The notes below the pieces were generated by a model. The model was not told the DNA's origin. It did no database searches and saw nothing but the letters and a program-made list of their open reading frames with translations. Position numbers and translations under genes: made by a program. Shown here one piece after another: positions 24,801-39,800 of a stretch of DNA of 64,000 bases (position 1 is the stretch's first letter; the number at the start of each line of letters is the position of its first letter). The stretch covers positions 32,054,001 through 32,118,000 of the forward strand of contig OY540810.1 of NCBI GenBank assembly GCA_961205875.1. Direction: 5' to 3'. The DNA comes from Sialis fuliginosa. Taxonomy: Eukaryota; Arthropoda; Insecta; Megaloptera; Sialidae.

Positions 24801-27800
24801 ATGCATTTTACATCAAAAAAAATTTTTAAATTTTAATAAGTACACATTTTTGTAAAAAAGACAACAATTATGTTGATGTGATATTCAATAGATAAAACAA
24901 TATATAAAAACAATTTTTTTAAAAACATTAAAACTTAAATTTAGTTTAAAAACAAATAAAATTAATCTACATATATATACTAATGCACTTTGAATTTATT
25001 ACAAAAGTTTGGGAAATGTTGCAGTTGGTTATAAAATATTTTTTAATCATTTGTAAAAAAATATAAAAAATTAATTTTTGTCTGTTAAATTCGAATTGGC
25101 TAATAAAATTACTAAACATATAAACAATAATACTATATTATTTTTTTTAAATATTACAGAGCCGTAAGATATTAAAATAATTTATTAAGGTATATAAACA
25201 TTCCCATTAATCTGAATTATGCATGGACATATACATAATTTATCTTTTGAAATGTACAGAAAAGGCGTTCGGTGTACGTTAGTGGCCCGCGGGGTTTCTA
25301 AGGAAAAGGAAAATGTAAATAATTCAAGAAAAGTAAATATAACATCTGTATTATTGGAGTCATATTTCATATAAACAAACATGTATGAGTCAAACGACTT
25401 GCTCTACATTTTGTTGGTTTTCTAAATTAATTTGCTTTAGTACCTACATGCCTACATGTTTATTAAAAACATCGATTTTATATTATTAGCTTCAGTATTA
25501 TTTTTTCTCTATGCTTTTGTTTCATAATAGATCATAGACACCGGAATAAGGAATGGAGGGGGGGGGGGAGGTTGTGCTTCCGGACTGACTAAGTCACACC
25601 CTACTAATGTCGCGGGTACTTCGATGTAAAATTTATCTAAGAAGTTATACAGTGTATTCCAAGTTGATTAAGACAGGAAATTTAATATGTGGACAATAAG
25701 AAATGTTGTAGTAACCTTTGGTTAAATTTAACCATGTGTGATTGGTGATTTTGAAATGCCGCCTCGAAACTAACTGATAAATTTTAAATTAATCAACAGT
25801 ATTTTGTTTTCAACAATAAAATACAATAATGAAAACTAAAGTAAACATCCTAGATAAAATTATAATAATATTTTTTGGCAGATATAAATTTGAAAACAAA
25901 ATACTGATCACTATTTTATTAAATTTTGTCGCGGTATTTCAAAATAAATAGTTAAATTTGACCAAAGGTTACTACAACACTTCTAATTGCCCCCATGTTA
26001 AATTTCTTATGTCTTAATAAACTTGGAATACATTGTAGTTAAAATTTCAAGTCGATCGGATGGAAAATGGCTAACAATATGATACGTTTTCCGCAGTTTT
26101 AAAAAATGTGGTTTCGTTAAAAATGAGTTTATGCATGTCGACGATAGTTCCGACTTTTCGATAGCTTATTTTGCTTCTGTTTTGGCTTGAGATCGAATTA
26201 CGGCGCCCCTTTACATTACCATATATTCATTATCACTCATTTTTCATCACTTTCATCATTTAGATCAGCGGTTCTTAAACTTATACGGTCTAGTGACCCC
26301 TTTTCGAACAATTATTTTTCAGGGACCCCCTCCGCCGGATAGAAAAACAAAGAAGCGGACCCTAGTTTAAAAACCACTGATCTAGGTTGCTTCGTTCGTT
26401 CAGAGACACTTTGGAAAGTGAGCTCTAAAAATAAAAATAAAATATTTTTTTCGCTTATAATTCATTTTGAATATCATTTTAAGATGTTTATGTCAAAAAT
26501 TAGTTAATACATTAGATGTAACCCCTTAATAAAATATATAAAAAATAAAAAGACTTGAATTCGAAAAAACGCAAGTAGGTGCATTATTCAATTTTACTAA
26601 ATAAGATTGTGAGAAGTGAGAAAAAATAAAAAAAATAAAAGAAGTAACTAACCTTGAACTCTTTACTTTCTTTAATCCTTATCTGCGCCCGTACATGGTC
26701 TCCGAGCTTAGGCCTTCCTAACAACGCCATCTTTTCCGCCTCAGTCAACTGGTCCGGCCGTTTCTTTTCGGCCGCTGCAGCTAAGTTCGCTAATTCATCT
26801 GTAACTCGCACAATACTTCGTTATAGCACAAGCGCAAATACGGTGAATGTTATGTAACATACAGCCGGCGAAGCTTCAGAAATACGGAAACATACGAAAG
26901 CAATCAACGGTGGCGAATATTATTATCAGTAGTGGAAATTTTGTGCTTTAAGTTAAGCTTTTAACTCGTAATGAATTGAAAATGATATTATTTAAGAGTA
27001 TGGAGCAGGATTAGGATCTATTAAATTAGTGGCCCATGCTCCAGTGTCATTTAAATCAGTCTCATAATAATGATATTGAATTTAATATTACAGCTATTCG
27101 CATATCTTATATTTGCTACATTACACATTACCCCTTCCAATTTTTATAGTTTAATTAATTCAAATATTAAAAATAAAATTCGTAATGTGCGATGGATGAC
27201 AATATTAAACATTTTTAGTTTTATGAAAAATTATAATTAGAAACGGAATTAATAATAAATCATTATTACATATTAATGAACTGTTCTATTGTTATTAATA
27301 TTATATTGTAACAATTATACTCAGTAAATATTATATTACATATTATGAAGATATAATTATTTACCAACTTATTAATATTCCACTATTGTTAATTTTGAAT
27401 ATGTATACATTTTGTAGAAATGAATTGACAAAAATGGAAAAATAACCTACCTGATGTTTTTTTCAATTTAAAAATAACCCTTTTAATATAAGTACATATC
27501 ATATTGATGAATAATAACTCAGGAATTTTTTTTTAAATCTGAAGTGATCAAATCAAATATGTTATAGATCTGCATTTTGAGACAAAATCATATTTTTTCA
27601 CTGGTTTTTGATCTGTGGAGACCTGCAAAGATGAATTTTCAACGTTTGAATCTCTATCACGATCTTCAACGATCTTTAGAGATATTTATAGATCGCTGTA
27701 GATCTTTGCAGATCTCCACAGATTAAAAACCAGTGAAAAACAATGATTTTGTCTCAAAATGCATATCTATCCCAGATCAGATTTGATCACTTCAGATCTA

Positions 27801-30800
27801 AAGTTTTTTCCCAGGAAGATTAAATCTTTATACCAATTCTGTTCTACAAAAAGTATAAAAAATTAATTAATTAATTAACTATGTAAGTCACTACATTAGT
27901 TATTTGTTAAGTCATCAATAATCATTTTTAATGATGGTAGATTAGTAATAATCATTAAACCAATGTAAAATAATTTCAATTTAATATGAGTGAGTGCGTG
28001 AGTGAAAAAATAAATGAATAAAAATACTGACGTAGTGAAATGTATAATTTAAAAAATCTACCTATAACTACGTTAGTATGAACCAAAGATGGCATCATAT
28101 GCGATTTAAGCTTTGGTACTTTACAGAAATGGTCTCCGTCACCGCTTCGACCTTGCAAATCTATTATATGTGATTCAATACAAGTGACATGTTAGCTGAG
28201 TCGAAACGGCGGTGCGTTTTGACGCAGCTAACATGTAATAGATTTGCAAGGTTAAAGCGGTGATGGAGACCGTTTCTGTATAGAACCAAGGCTTAATTAC
28301 GTTATTAGGGACCATCCATAAATTACGTTACATAAATTTCGTAGTTTGTTTCCCCTCCCCACCCACGGCCTTGTCAAAGGTAATCACATTTTTCGAAATA
28401 ATAATTAGGTACTCAAAATCAACGATTTATTGCTGTATATATTATTTTTTATTTATATATGATATTTTTCCATACACGTTTGAAATTTTCCCAATAATTC
28501 TTCACAGGTCTCGAGGTACTAACAACATAGTAATTTTTCTTCACATTTTTACTCTTATAATTCATATAAAATTCATTGTTTTGATATTTTAGTTGTGACG
28601 TCACGAAGTTTATGAGTCCTCCCCCCCTTGCCACACTTTGTAGACCCCCCCTCCCTTAACTTGTGACGTAATTTATGGACGACCCCTTATGGCTTTTTTT
28701 ATCCACCTGGTACGAGAGGAGGCTGAAAATTTCTCGGCCTGAGATACTTCTCATTATCGTAATTGTTCGTGTTATAATAGTTGTTACTATTTGCACAACT
28801 CTTCAGAAATGCATAGCCCAAAAATCAGATCATTCGTGTAATTACGTCTTAAAGGACTATTACACAGCGACAAGCATTTAAAAAAAAAAATTCGATAATC
28901 AGTCCATTTTTTTTCGTTTATTCAAATGACATGTTGTACCTACATAAAAATATTTTCTAATGTTTTACTTTTATTTTTTATCTTATTTTTTTGGCCACTG
29001 CAAAATGATGCATAAAAAAACCAAAATGATAATTAATCAGTATGTAAGTCAGTTCCTGACTAAAAATGGGAAAAAGCAAAGAAAAGTTTTTGAATGACCC
29101 AGATATGGTGTCGTTTATCGTTTAATTAATCAAGACGTAATTACACTAATTACTTGATGTGCAACTAGTGAGCCATAGCAGGAGAAATTACGATTACGAG
29201 AAGTACCTCAGGCCGATAACTTTTATAGCTTCCCCTCGTATAATTTTATTGTTATACGATAATTTAAACATTAGTAAATTAATTATTATTACCGATAAAC
29301 TTTTGCCATCCTTGGTACTAACTACGAAAACTTGTTAGCTAAATTAGTAAAAAATGTGTTATTAAATATTACTACATGTGTATTAGTACACATATTTACA
29401 AACTCTGTCATTCCTGAAAATAAATAAAACATTTCAACTGTATACGAACGTGGACAACAAAACATATTCCAAACTAATTTTCGTTCATTTTTTTTTTGTT
29501 ATCATAGCAAGTGCAATAAAATTTATGAACCAAATTGTACTTTTTTTTTGTTTTTGTTAATAGCCAATTCAATGCCAATTACATTTTCGATATACTCACT
29601 CATTTTCGGATCCTTTGAACCTGTAACATTATGTTTTCTACTTTATTCTATTTAAAATTTTGATACAGCACAATTTTTAAGCGGCTGAGTTAACTAAAGC
29701 TGCGTTTTTCTTTTTTTGGTTTTATTACAACAAAAAATATAATTAAAACAAAGCAATTCAAAGGCTTTTGTGTGTTAGAACGTCACGAAGACAGTAATTA
29801 CTGTGTTTCTGCATCTCTCACCATCATGGTTTTTGGTTTCCGCTTATAGTTATAATAAAAGACATTGATTGAGTATTTTTAGTTCCTAATTACAAACTAT
29901 TTCGTTTTTTAATAATGCTATGTGTTTGAATATATTTCTGAAGTATTAATGATTTCGTAAAATTCAATTATAAATATATATTGAACTTTGTTGTTGGTTA
30001 AAGTATCATTATTTTATTGTACAGAGAAATATATACTTTATAAAATAATTATATTTTTTCACATACCTATATAAAATATATATAAAATCAAAAAGAAAAT
30101 TGTTGAGTCTTATATGGGCCTGACATTGTTCTTGGAGGAAAAAGTAAGTAAATTACTGAGGTAATTTCAACTATAAATATTATAGATATTTATTTATTAT
30201 TGTATATTATTTATATTTATTTATCATTAAATTGTTTAGTTTAGTAGAAATAAAGAATCTGTGACTTATTCTGATAAATTTTTTTTATAAAATAGTTTAA
30301 AATACATTTTTATATCATTACAAAAAAATACAAAATTAAGTACTTAAACTAAAAATAATACACTTTAACCATAATAAAAAATTGCACTCGACACGTGTTT
30401 CGACTTCACAAGAAGTCCTCATCAGGAGCCAAACAGTTCCAGATATTGTTTTATTGTGGTTAAGGTGTATTATTTTTAGTTTAAGTGACTAAGAAACCAC
30501 AGTTTCCCCGTTTTTCCTGTAATTTAATTAAGTACTTCTTTTGTGGAAATGCAAATTCATAAATTTGAGGGGTTCTATTTTAACTCAAAAATAGATAAAT
30601 AGAACTTAAAAACGGCTACATAATTACATTTTAAATGTTTAAGAAAACAAATCATATAGTAGTTGTCATATTTTTAATAAATAATAAATGTTGACTCTAC
30701 AATAATACATTTATATAAAAAATATCAAATTTAAAATAATTAACTTTAGACTAAAATAAATATTAAAAATGAAGTAAAGCGTAAAACATAAATCTAGACA

Positions 30801-33800
30801 CCTTCTATATAAAATAAATTTGAAAATAATTCACTCTTATCGACTATTTAATTTTTCGTGCCATTAAGCATATAAGTTCGATTCTCATAAAAATGAAAAA
30901 TTTATTAAAAAGCAATCTATTTCTTGCCCTAAGGAAACCATAAAAAACTATAAATCGAATGTATTATTTAATTTTTAATATATCCGATATGTTATTTAGC
31001 TAAATTCTAAGCTTAGAATTGAATTTTATAAAAAAAGTTATAGCTGTATACACCGCAGGCAGAATATTATTAAAAATTTCAATTATTGAATATTGAAAAT
31101 TGAAATAATCGAGGCCATATATTATACTTTTGACAAAACTAATCTCGAAACAGACGAGATAACTACTTTTCATTAGTACTTCAGAATATATGAAAATTAG
31201 GAACTCTGTCGTTCGCATAGAATATTCAAATGTTGTGAAAATTTTATACATGGATCAAACTTGCTGTGAAATGCGGACGAACAAATATGGTAATTAGTTT
31301 GCCGCCAGGCCGTCAGAGGGTGACACTACGATGAGAATTAAAACATAAATGCTATAAAAATAATGAAGAAGGCGTGCCAATGTTCTAAAGTTTTATACCA
31401 GTTTTGTTTGATTCGATTCATTCGTTCTTTTTTTAATTCTTTATTTCACTCCCGAGGACTGAAACGTATCACGAAGTAAATAAACCGAAACTGACATTCG
31501 ACTCTTGGGTTTTCCTTTCACATATGTGTTGGAATGCGAAAGGGAAAATATAGTAACATCCCTCAACATTGATATGTGCTGAATTGGCCATTCAGTTAAA
31601 TGGTTACGTATGTACCTAATTACGAAGTCCCATAATGTTTGAATTAAAAAATAATTTTGTTAGGTACTGATCGTATATTTGGTACAGGTGTACCGGATTT
31701 TCGGCTGGTACTCACGATGTAGATTTAAAGTGAATATTTTAATTTATTGACACTATAAATGTAATTACATTCGATCGAAAAGAACGTATGCTATACAAAT
31801 AATTTAACGAAATTATAGCTATACAAATAGTTTTACGAAGCTGTAAAAATTGCAGAATATGTAGAAAACACAATTTTTATAATTTAATGTATTTTCTTAA
31901 AGAAAAACCATATAGAACAATGTTATATTAATTTAAGATAATAATATATGTATTTATATTTAAATTATAATAGTAGTGACATTAGACGTGAATTATGGCC
32001 GGAATTCCGGTACACCTCTAATATTTGGACACTGTTTTATAACAACCCACACAGAGTTCATTTCAAGATAAAAATTTTGAAGGAAAATAGATTAATGATT
32101 TTGTTACTTTGCGTTGTATACAGGGTGTTCAAGATAAGCGTGAAAAGCATGGGGATTTTCTAAACGGTAAGAGATACAAATTTAGTTAAATAAGATGAGT
32201 TATTTGTAAGGAAGGGGTGAGTATTACTATATCAAAAAATATTAATAATCCTATTATTAACTAAATATGTATATCTTACAGCTTAGGAAATCTCCATGCA
32301 TTTCGCGCGCAGCCTGTATATCGTTGGTATTTAAACTATACCGTAATTTTTTTTTGCAGAAAGTGTGCTTGTTAAATTATATGTAGTTAAAATAAAAATT
32401 TAATAGCCATGAGCAATTTTGTAAAATTGCATTGATAATTCAAAAATTATAATTTTGTAGGTTGATACATTACTGCATAACAGAGTCCAACACAACACAA
32501 TTTCATATTTTTTTAATCAGGTCAAAAACTTTTGATTATGCACAATTCTTGAAGTTTTATTTAAAATTTGTATGTCGAATATGTTCTCAAAATTAGTTGA
32601 CTCTTTGTTAACTTATGTCATTTGACAGTAAGATAAGATGTAAACAAATTTTGAAAATTTTTATTTGCATGAAAAATTCATCATAATGAAAACATCGTCG
32701 AAGGCTAAACTAATTACTTTGGCTTTTCTCTATGTTTGTTTTAAAGAGAACATTATTTTTCTTATGAAAAGTTTACAATATTGGATTTTTGGAATTTAAT
32801 ACAATTTATATCCCTCCTCCTTCTTGAAACAATCCCTCCTTTCTTATTTTTGAGGTTTAGAAAAAATGATGTAATGCAAATATTAAGAAAAATATTAATA
32901 TCAGAACAGATTGAAAAATGATTGATAATAAAAAGATGCTTGAAATTAATGTAACTTTCATTCATAATTAGATTTTTAATAATTACAACTATTTTCTATT
33001 GTTATTTGATTGTTGATTAATTACAGATTGCAGAAATATTAAAATAAGTTAAATATTAGGTATAATATCTATCTATAACACCTTATTAGAAAAATATAAA
33101 GATTTATTTATTTTATTCCGAATTTTTCCCCCACCCTGCTGACGAAATCTTTAATCGTTTAAAACAAAACTGGCTATTAACCTTTTCCAGTGCATGGCGG
33201 GCCTTATTTTGTGAACTAATAATTTACGTTCAATTATTGTTAACTTAACAATAGACTACTGAAGAAAGTATTACAAAAGGTACTTACAGAAAGAGGGAAA
33301 ATAATTAGCGAGAAAGAGATAGACAGATAGACACAGTTTTTCAAGCAACAAATGACGGCGCATAGATAGGTCGATGATGGTGGTGATGTAGAGAAGCGTG
33401 AGAGAAAAAGAGAATAAACACACAAACAGAGCACGAAAAAGAGACAACATGATCTATATATATATATTTATTTATATTCTCTTATTATAATTCCAATTTG
33501 TCTGATCCAGATGAATATGATAATTACATTTTCTCTTATTTAGTTGTGTAAACATTCAGGGCTTTATTTTGGTCAAGAAAAATATCAATTGAATTTCTGT
33601 TGAGCTTGCAATAGAAATGCAGTTTCACAAATCAAAACGAGATAAGTTTTAGCATATCTTTGAAGAAATAAAATTTGGTAATTTTTTTATTTAGTTACAA
33701 CCAAATTATAAAAATGTTATATCTAGTATATACGATCACTTCTGTAAATTGACTTATTTATGAATAAATAAAGTCAGGAATGAGAGGGAACAACGGGATG

Positions 33801-36800
33801 CTTGGCGTTTAAGTGACGATATACGCCCAAATTGTAATTGAAAAACAAAACAAAAATGATCAATTGTTACTTTAACAATTAAAGAAAAACATCAATTAGA
33901 TATAAAACATGGTTTACTTGAAAATATAATTTTTTTACAATTAAAAAAAATACATTAATTTGTCCTTATTGTTTAAGATAAGGTGGTGACATACAGTGGC
34001 GCCGGAGCTGGGGGCAGGGAGAAGTTCCTTCTCCCCCTAAATTTTCAGTGGGGGGGAAATGATTCCTTTTTGCCTCCCGCCCCCTCCACAAATTTGATCT
34101 TGTTTTTTTAGGACGTGTTTGAAGCGATGTGCAAGTATAAAAATTCTTTAATTTTTGTAAACTGATGTTAAGCTCACAAACAAAGTATAAAATGTAAACA
34201 TGAGTCTAGTCAGAGACAAAGAAAAATAAAAAGTGTATTTTTATGTATATATTTTTATATTTTAACAAATAACACGATTGCAATCAAGCTAAAGAAAATT
34301 TAAGTCAATTTTGAATTTTAGGAACGCCAAGTAAAATTAGGTCAGCTTAATTTTTAAGATTCGTACTGCCCTCCCCACAGAAAAAAAAGCTTCCAGTGTC
34401 ACTGGGGACATATATTTAAATGAAAAGCAAATGTGTGCAAAGATTATGACTAATTTATTCATTATTTATTATGCTATCACTTTATCCATAGTATTCATAA
34501 TTACCAATTCAATTAAATATTTTGTTATTATCTTGCTATCCGCCATACCTTCATCGTCATTAATAGTTTATATAAAATTATACCAAAAGTTAATAATAGT
34601 ACAATATATGAATTTTAATATGTTAAAATATTCTCAAAGAACCACTTAAGTGAGAAATATAATAATTAATTGTAATCCTTATTTGTAGAAAACTGTAAAC
34701 GAAAATATATATTCTTGTTATTTTTTAACGAATGGATTAACATAATAAATTAAATATAATGGAAAAAAAACCCAACAATTATTGTAATTACATAAGGTAC
34801 GGCAAGGCAGCAATAATGATATTTAAGATAAAAGTATATTCTGTGCTACCCCGTGTTCCACTCTTTCCCCCTTTTTTTACTACGAATGTAACGTGCTCAA
34901 AAATATTTTTCCTAGACTAAAATATTATAAATTTAGGCCCTGTGTGTAATATCTATGTAATAATATTTACATTAAAGCATGCTTGTAGTTATTACTGTTT
35001 ACACACTAGTTTGTTTCAACATTTGTACAGTTTGCAAACATTGACCAATGATATTTAGTGATTTGGAGCGAGTTTTATCTTTAATCAATTTAATTTATTC
35101 GAGGTATTCGTCAATAAAGTTCTATATTATAGAGCTTATGGTGTATTGTTTTAAATGATGAGAGTTACATGTATTTATTTATGTATTAAAAACACATTAA
35201 TTATTTATGAAAATAAAAAAAATCCATTTATATAATAAAATGGTATATTTTTTAGCTATTATATAATTATAAATTAGTTTAAATAAGTTTTTGAAACGAA
35301 ATAAAATATGTTTTTTTTTTCATATGAAATCATGAAATATTGATAATAATGGATATTTCGGTCAGTTCAAAGATGATTTTAACCAGGGGCTTGAACCTGA
35401 ACCCGAACTCGAACCTTACACCCGAAAAAACCCGTATTTTTTATTAACCTTTTCATGGATAACCGGTAACCATATATTTTTATAAGGTTGAATAAACTAT
35501 TTTTAATATTTTAATATTTTTCTTCAATAAAATGTACTTATACTGGAAATCTGTTTGAATTTTATGGTATGATGTGACTCATCAAGTCAACTACTTTTAT
35601 ATATTTTTTTCTTTAATTCTATAACCGAGATACATTTGAATTTGCAAAAAAATCTGAAAAATTGAGATTTACTTTTACTTTTTACCCTTTTTTCTAGCAA
35701 TATTTTAATGACTATTGATGTTTTTTTCTTCTTCATAAAATGTTTTATTTGTTAATTATAAACAAAATGATTTTCTTTAAATTACAAACTTGAACCTGAA
35801 CCTGAACTCTAAAAAAATAACGGTTTTGAACCCAAGTCCCAAACCCGAATCCGAACCGAAATTTATATTTAAACCCGAACCATAAATAAATTCCGGTTCA
35901 AATAACTGATTTTAACCTTAAATTATTTCTAGTAGTTAACAATAAAATACCTATATGCATATCGTTCGATCTTATATGTCAATGGCCTATAAAATAGGAT
36001 AAAAAAACAGTGTGATATATCGGAAAGAGCTTCATTCGACGAAATATTTAAAATAATAAATTTTGATCTCCTATATACTATTATTATTATTATTTGATTC
36101 AATGATAAATAAAAAAGTCCAGTCATGAAAAATCACTTTCTAGCAACATTTGAAGTACCTAATTATTTTTTACAAATGAACAGATTTCGGTACATTGATT
36201 TCAGTTCTATATACACCTACAACATTTGATAAAAATCCCAATGAAAGCCTAATTGAATACTATTTCAGTTATCCATAAAAGAGATTGCATTGTTTATTGG
36301 ATTGTAAAATTTCTATATAGACTTTTGTTTCAGCGGAAGGCCATTATTGTCGAACAATATATTTGTTTCACGTTGATGAAAATAAATATCATGGAACTGA
36401 ATATTATTCAATAATAATAAACCTGCTATTTACTTTTTTAAATAATTCTAATTGCGAATTTCAATGCGTTTAAAAAGAAAATTAATATATTTAAAAAACG
36501 ACCCACAAGTGAGGAGCGAATGTCAAAAAGATAGTTTTTATTCATTGTTAAGTTTAGATCCAATTAGCAATAATTGTGGCTTTTAAATTGTTGCTCATTA
36601 GGTCTACAGCATATATTAATTAAATTAGAGTTCATTCTAGTATTACGTAAGCAGATAGGGTTTCCAGGTCTGCTTAAAAAAATAGCGGACATGCGGGGCT
36701 AGAATATGCAAAAATAAAAACTTAAGACCTTTTTTTTTTTTTTTTTGGTCGCGTCAATTAAAATTACAAAGATACTGCGGGTTGGACAAGCTTGCTTTAG

Positions 36801-39800
36801 ATTACCTATCATTTCATCATAAAGATTTTGAATAAAAAAAAATGTCCTCTATTTTGTGGAAAAAAATAGTGAACATAATGTGAAAAAGCGGACTGTCCGC
36901 TCAAATAGTGGACACCTGGCAACCCTATAAGCAGATTTTCGTTGATTTTGAACTCTCCTATTCTATATAAGACAAAATAAGAATATTGTCTACCCCTTAC
37001 CCCACAAAAGGAAAGGATATAATAAACTTTTTGGAAGATACAACACTTGAATGTTTTAGAATAAAATAGCAGTCACGTTGACAGTTAACCATCAATAAAA
37101 TAGAAAATAATTAAGAATTCATAGTTTGTTTCATAAATCCGATATTAGAAAAAAATACAATATAATTTTTACCCCCCCCCCCTCTCTACTTCATCTAAAA
37201 AATAAGAAAAATCGAATACCCCTAAATATACTTACGTAATACTTTAACTGAAAATCGAGTCTTTACAAAAAAATCTTTAAATGTTTCATAGCGAATGGAA
37301 GTTTTCATTTTACTTTTTTAAAGATGAGATATGCTCGAACAATAAGTAAAACAATTAATTTCAAACTTACCCAAATATTTATTTACGTATAATTTAACGT
37401 TGCTCGAAATAATAATTTCAACTATATTATTATTTACGTTGTATAAGCAAATGTTTATTTAATTTAATAATATTATTTTAGCTATTTATATAACTTCTTA
37501 AACAAACCCGTGTTATTTTGAATTTTAATTGAAGTGTATCTGTATAGATTTATTTATTTTTTATAAATTATAATAATAAAATTTATTTGAATATTTTTGA
37601 ATTGTAAAATTATTTAAGAATTAAATAAACAAAAACTTTAAGTACGTTGAATGATAAATCAATAATGTTTTATATGGTTGGAAGTAGTGTATATAATGTT
37701 TTTTAATGATGACAGACAATTTATCAAATATAAACGAATAATTATATAACTCAAAATAACAAAAATGTCACAAAAGCATCAGCGATTAAAAAATTAACGA
37801 ACAAATGCATTAGAAAAAAAATAACATATGGACAAATATTATATATTGGGATAATTATAACAATAAACAATTGTTGAACAATCAATAATAACATTAGGAA
37901 TTAACAACATTGCACAGAAGCAATATATAAATCAGGCTCTGAAATGAATTTTGGTAACAAAAAAATGTTCATTCTGAAACAATTAACGAAGAAAAAATAC
38001 CATCCAATTTTTCTGACAAACGGTTTTTATGCATTAAAAATAGAATTCGAAGAAGATTGCACTCAACGATAAAAGGTACAATAAATAATCACATTAACAC
38101 AGATATGATTTTTAAAAACAACCAGAATTATGTTGAAGCTATTTGTTGTTAAGATATCTAAATAATTATGTTTTGTCTGAATTATGTACTAGCCCCCCCC
38201 CCCCCCCCCCAATAAATGAGCTACTATACATTTAAAAAAATCGGTCAAGATATACACGGGTGTTAGTCATAAGTGGACTGTTTGATTTAAAACCCTACAT
38301 GTCTAGATATGAAAAAAAAAAAAATTCTATCATTCCCCCCTATTTTTCCAAAATTTGAAATGATATTGTTGACTCCAGTATTTGTCATTGGTAGTCTCAC
38401 CAATTTTTTTCAGATTTTTTGAGCCGGTAGTTACCGAGTTAGAGGGTATCAAAAATTAGCTTTAGCTTCTTAACGCTCCTCCCCACTAAAAAATCGTACA
38501 TCTTTTACTAGAGGGCATAATTTTACATGTTCAGTAAAAATTTCAAATTTCTAGCTTATATAGTTTACGAGATATTTTGCTTTGACCGAAAATGACGGTC
38601 GGACGACAAAGTGAGATTAATTCTATGGAACCCTAATTACACGAGAGAAACATTTTTGTCTTATGTCAATTTAACCTTAGAATCCTAACCCTAGTTTGTA
38701 TTCGAAAAGTTTTCTTATGACGGTAATTTAGTTTGGTGGCTAATATATAAAATTGTAGAAAAATTTAATTAATTAATTGTTTTACATTACACAATTTCAA
38801 TTGATAAACGGAAAATTAAACCCCATGGTTAAAACATACATACATTTTTCGAACATATTTTTTTTCAAAATATAAAATTTTATGTAAAATTAAGTAGATA
38901 TTACAGATTTATGTCTGGTATTATAAACGAGTGTGAGCTTGCAATCACTTTCAAATGAGGTTTCAAACCTATCTAACAGTTCCCTTGAAATTTCATGAAG
39001 TGTTTGACACGCGTAGTAAATAAACATAAACATTAAAACAGTGGTGATTTTAGGAAAATTATTTTGTACGGTAAGAGTCGGCAATTGTGTTATAATAAGT
39101 TGAAGTTTCACTGTTCTACATTCCATAACTAATCCATAGATACTATCATAGAATTAATACCCCATTTGAAAGTGCTTGCCAGCTTACAAAGTTAGGTCCT
39201 TTATAATACCGGACATTAATTAAGTTCAATTAATATAATAAAAGTATACTGAACAGTTTTTTTGAGGGAATTTATATTAAGTTTCTTTTCCCCGTTTTTT
39301 CCTAGTGTACGAGAAAAATACACATTAAAAAAATATAGTTTAGAAAAGCGCTTTTGGCTGGAATGAAGAATGATCCATTATCGATAGGGTCTTGAAGAAA
39401 ACAAACCGGAGATAGCATTTTTGATTCTATCCTTTGGGACGTAAGGGGGTCTAGTGATTCTTTCTGCCGAGTATTCGAAACTTTAACGTAAGTTAGGATT
39501 CTAGGGTGAATATATGCTGGCTTCAAATATACAGTAATCCCTCCATTTACGCCGTTAATTGGTTCCATGAAAACAGTGCGTAAAAAACATGTAAATGGAG
39601 CAATAGAAAACCGTATAAAAAATAGGTAGATGTTATTGTCAAATATTTTATTCTTGACGAGATATAATTAAAAAAAAATTTGTCAATAATAAAAAAAACA
39701 ATTTGTGATTAACTATCATAAAAATATAGCATCTTACCTATTGTTATCTTAAAATCAATCAAATTTTTAGCACAGAAATACACTCTTACATATGTTTACT

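Larger units (their letters stand above)
25618..26560. repeat. Interspersed repeat, copy A, with two later insertions
   Basis: Shares atctaagaagtta, aaaatttcaagtcgatcgga, cccctttacattaccatata and ttcgttcgttcagacacac-like blocks with copy B (52952-53401). It is interrupted by a MITE at 25650-26035 and a mini-hAT at 26266-26379, both absent from copy B. The class is not recognised. Confidence 0.75.
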
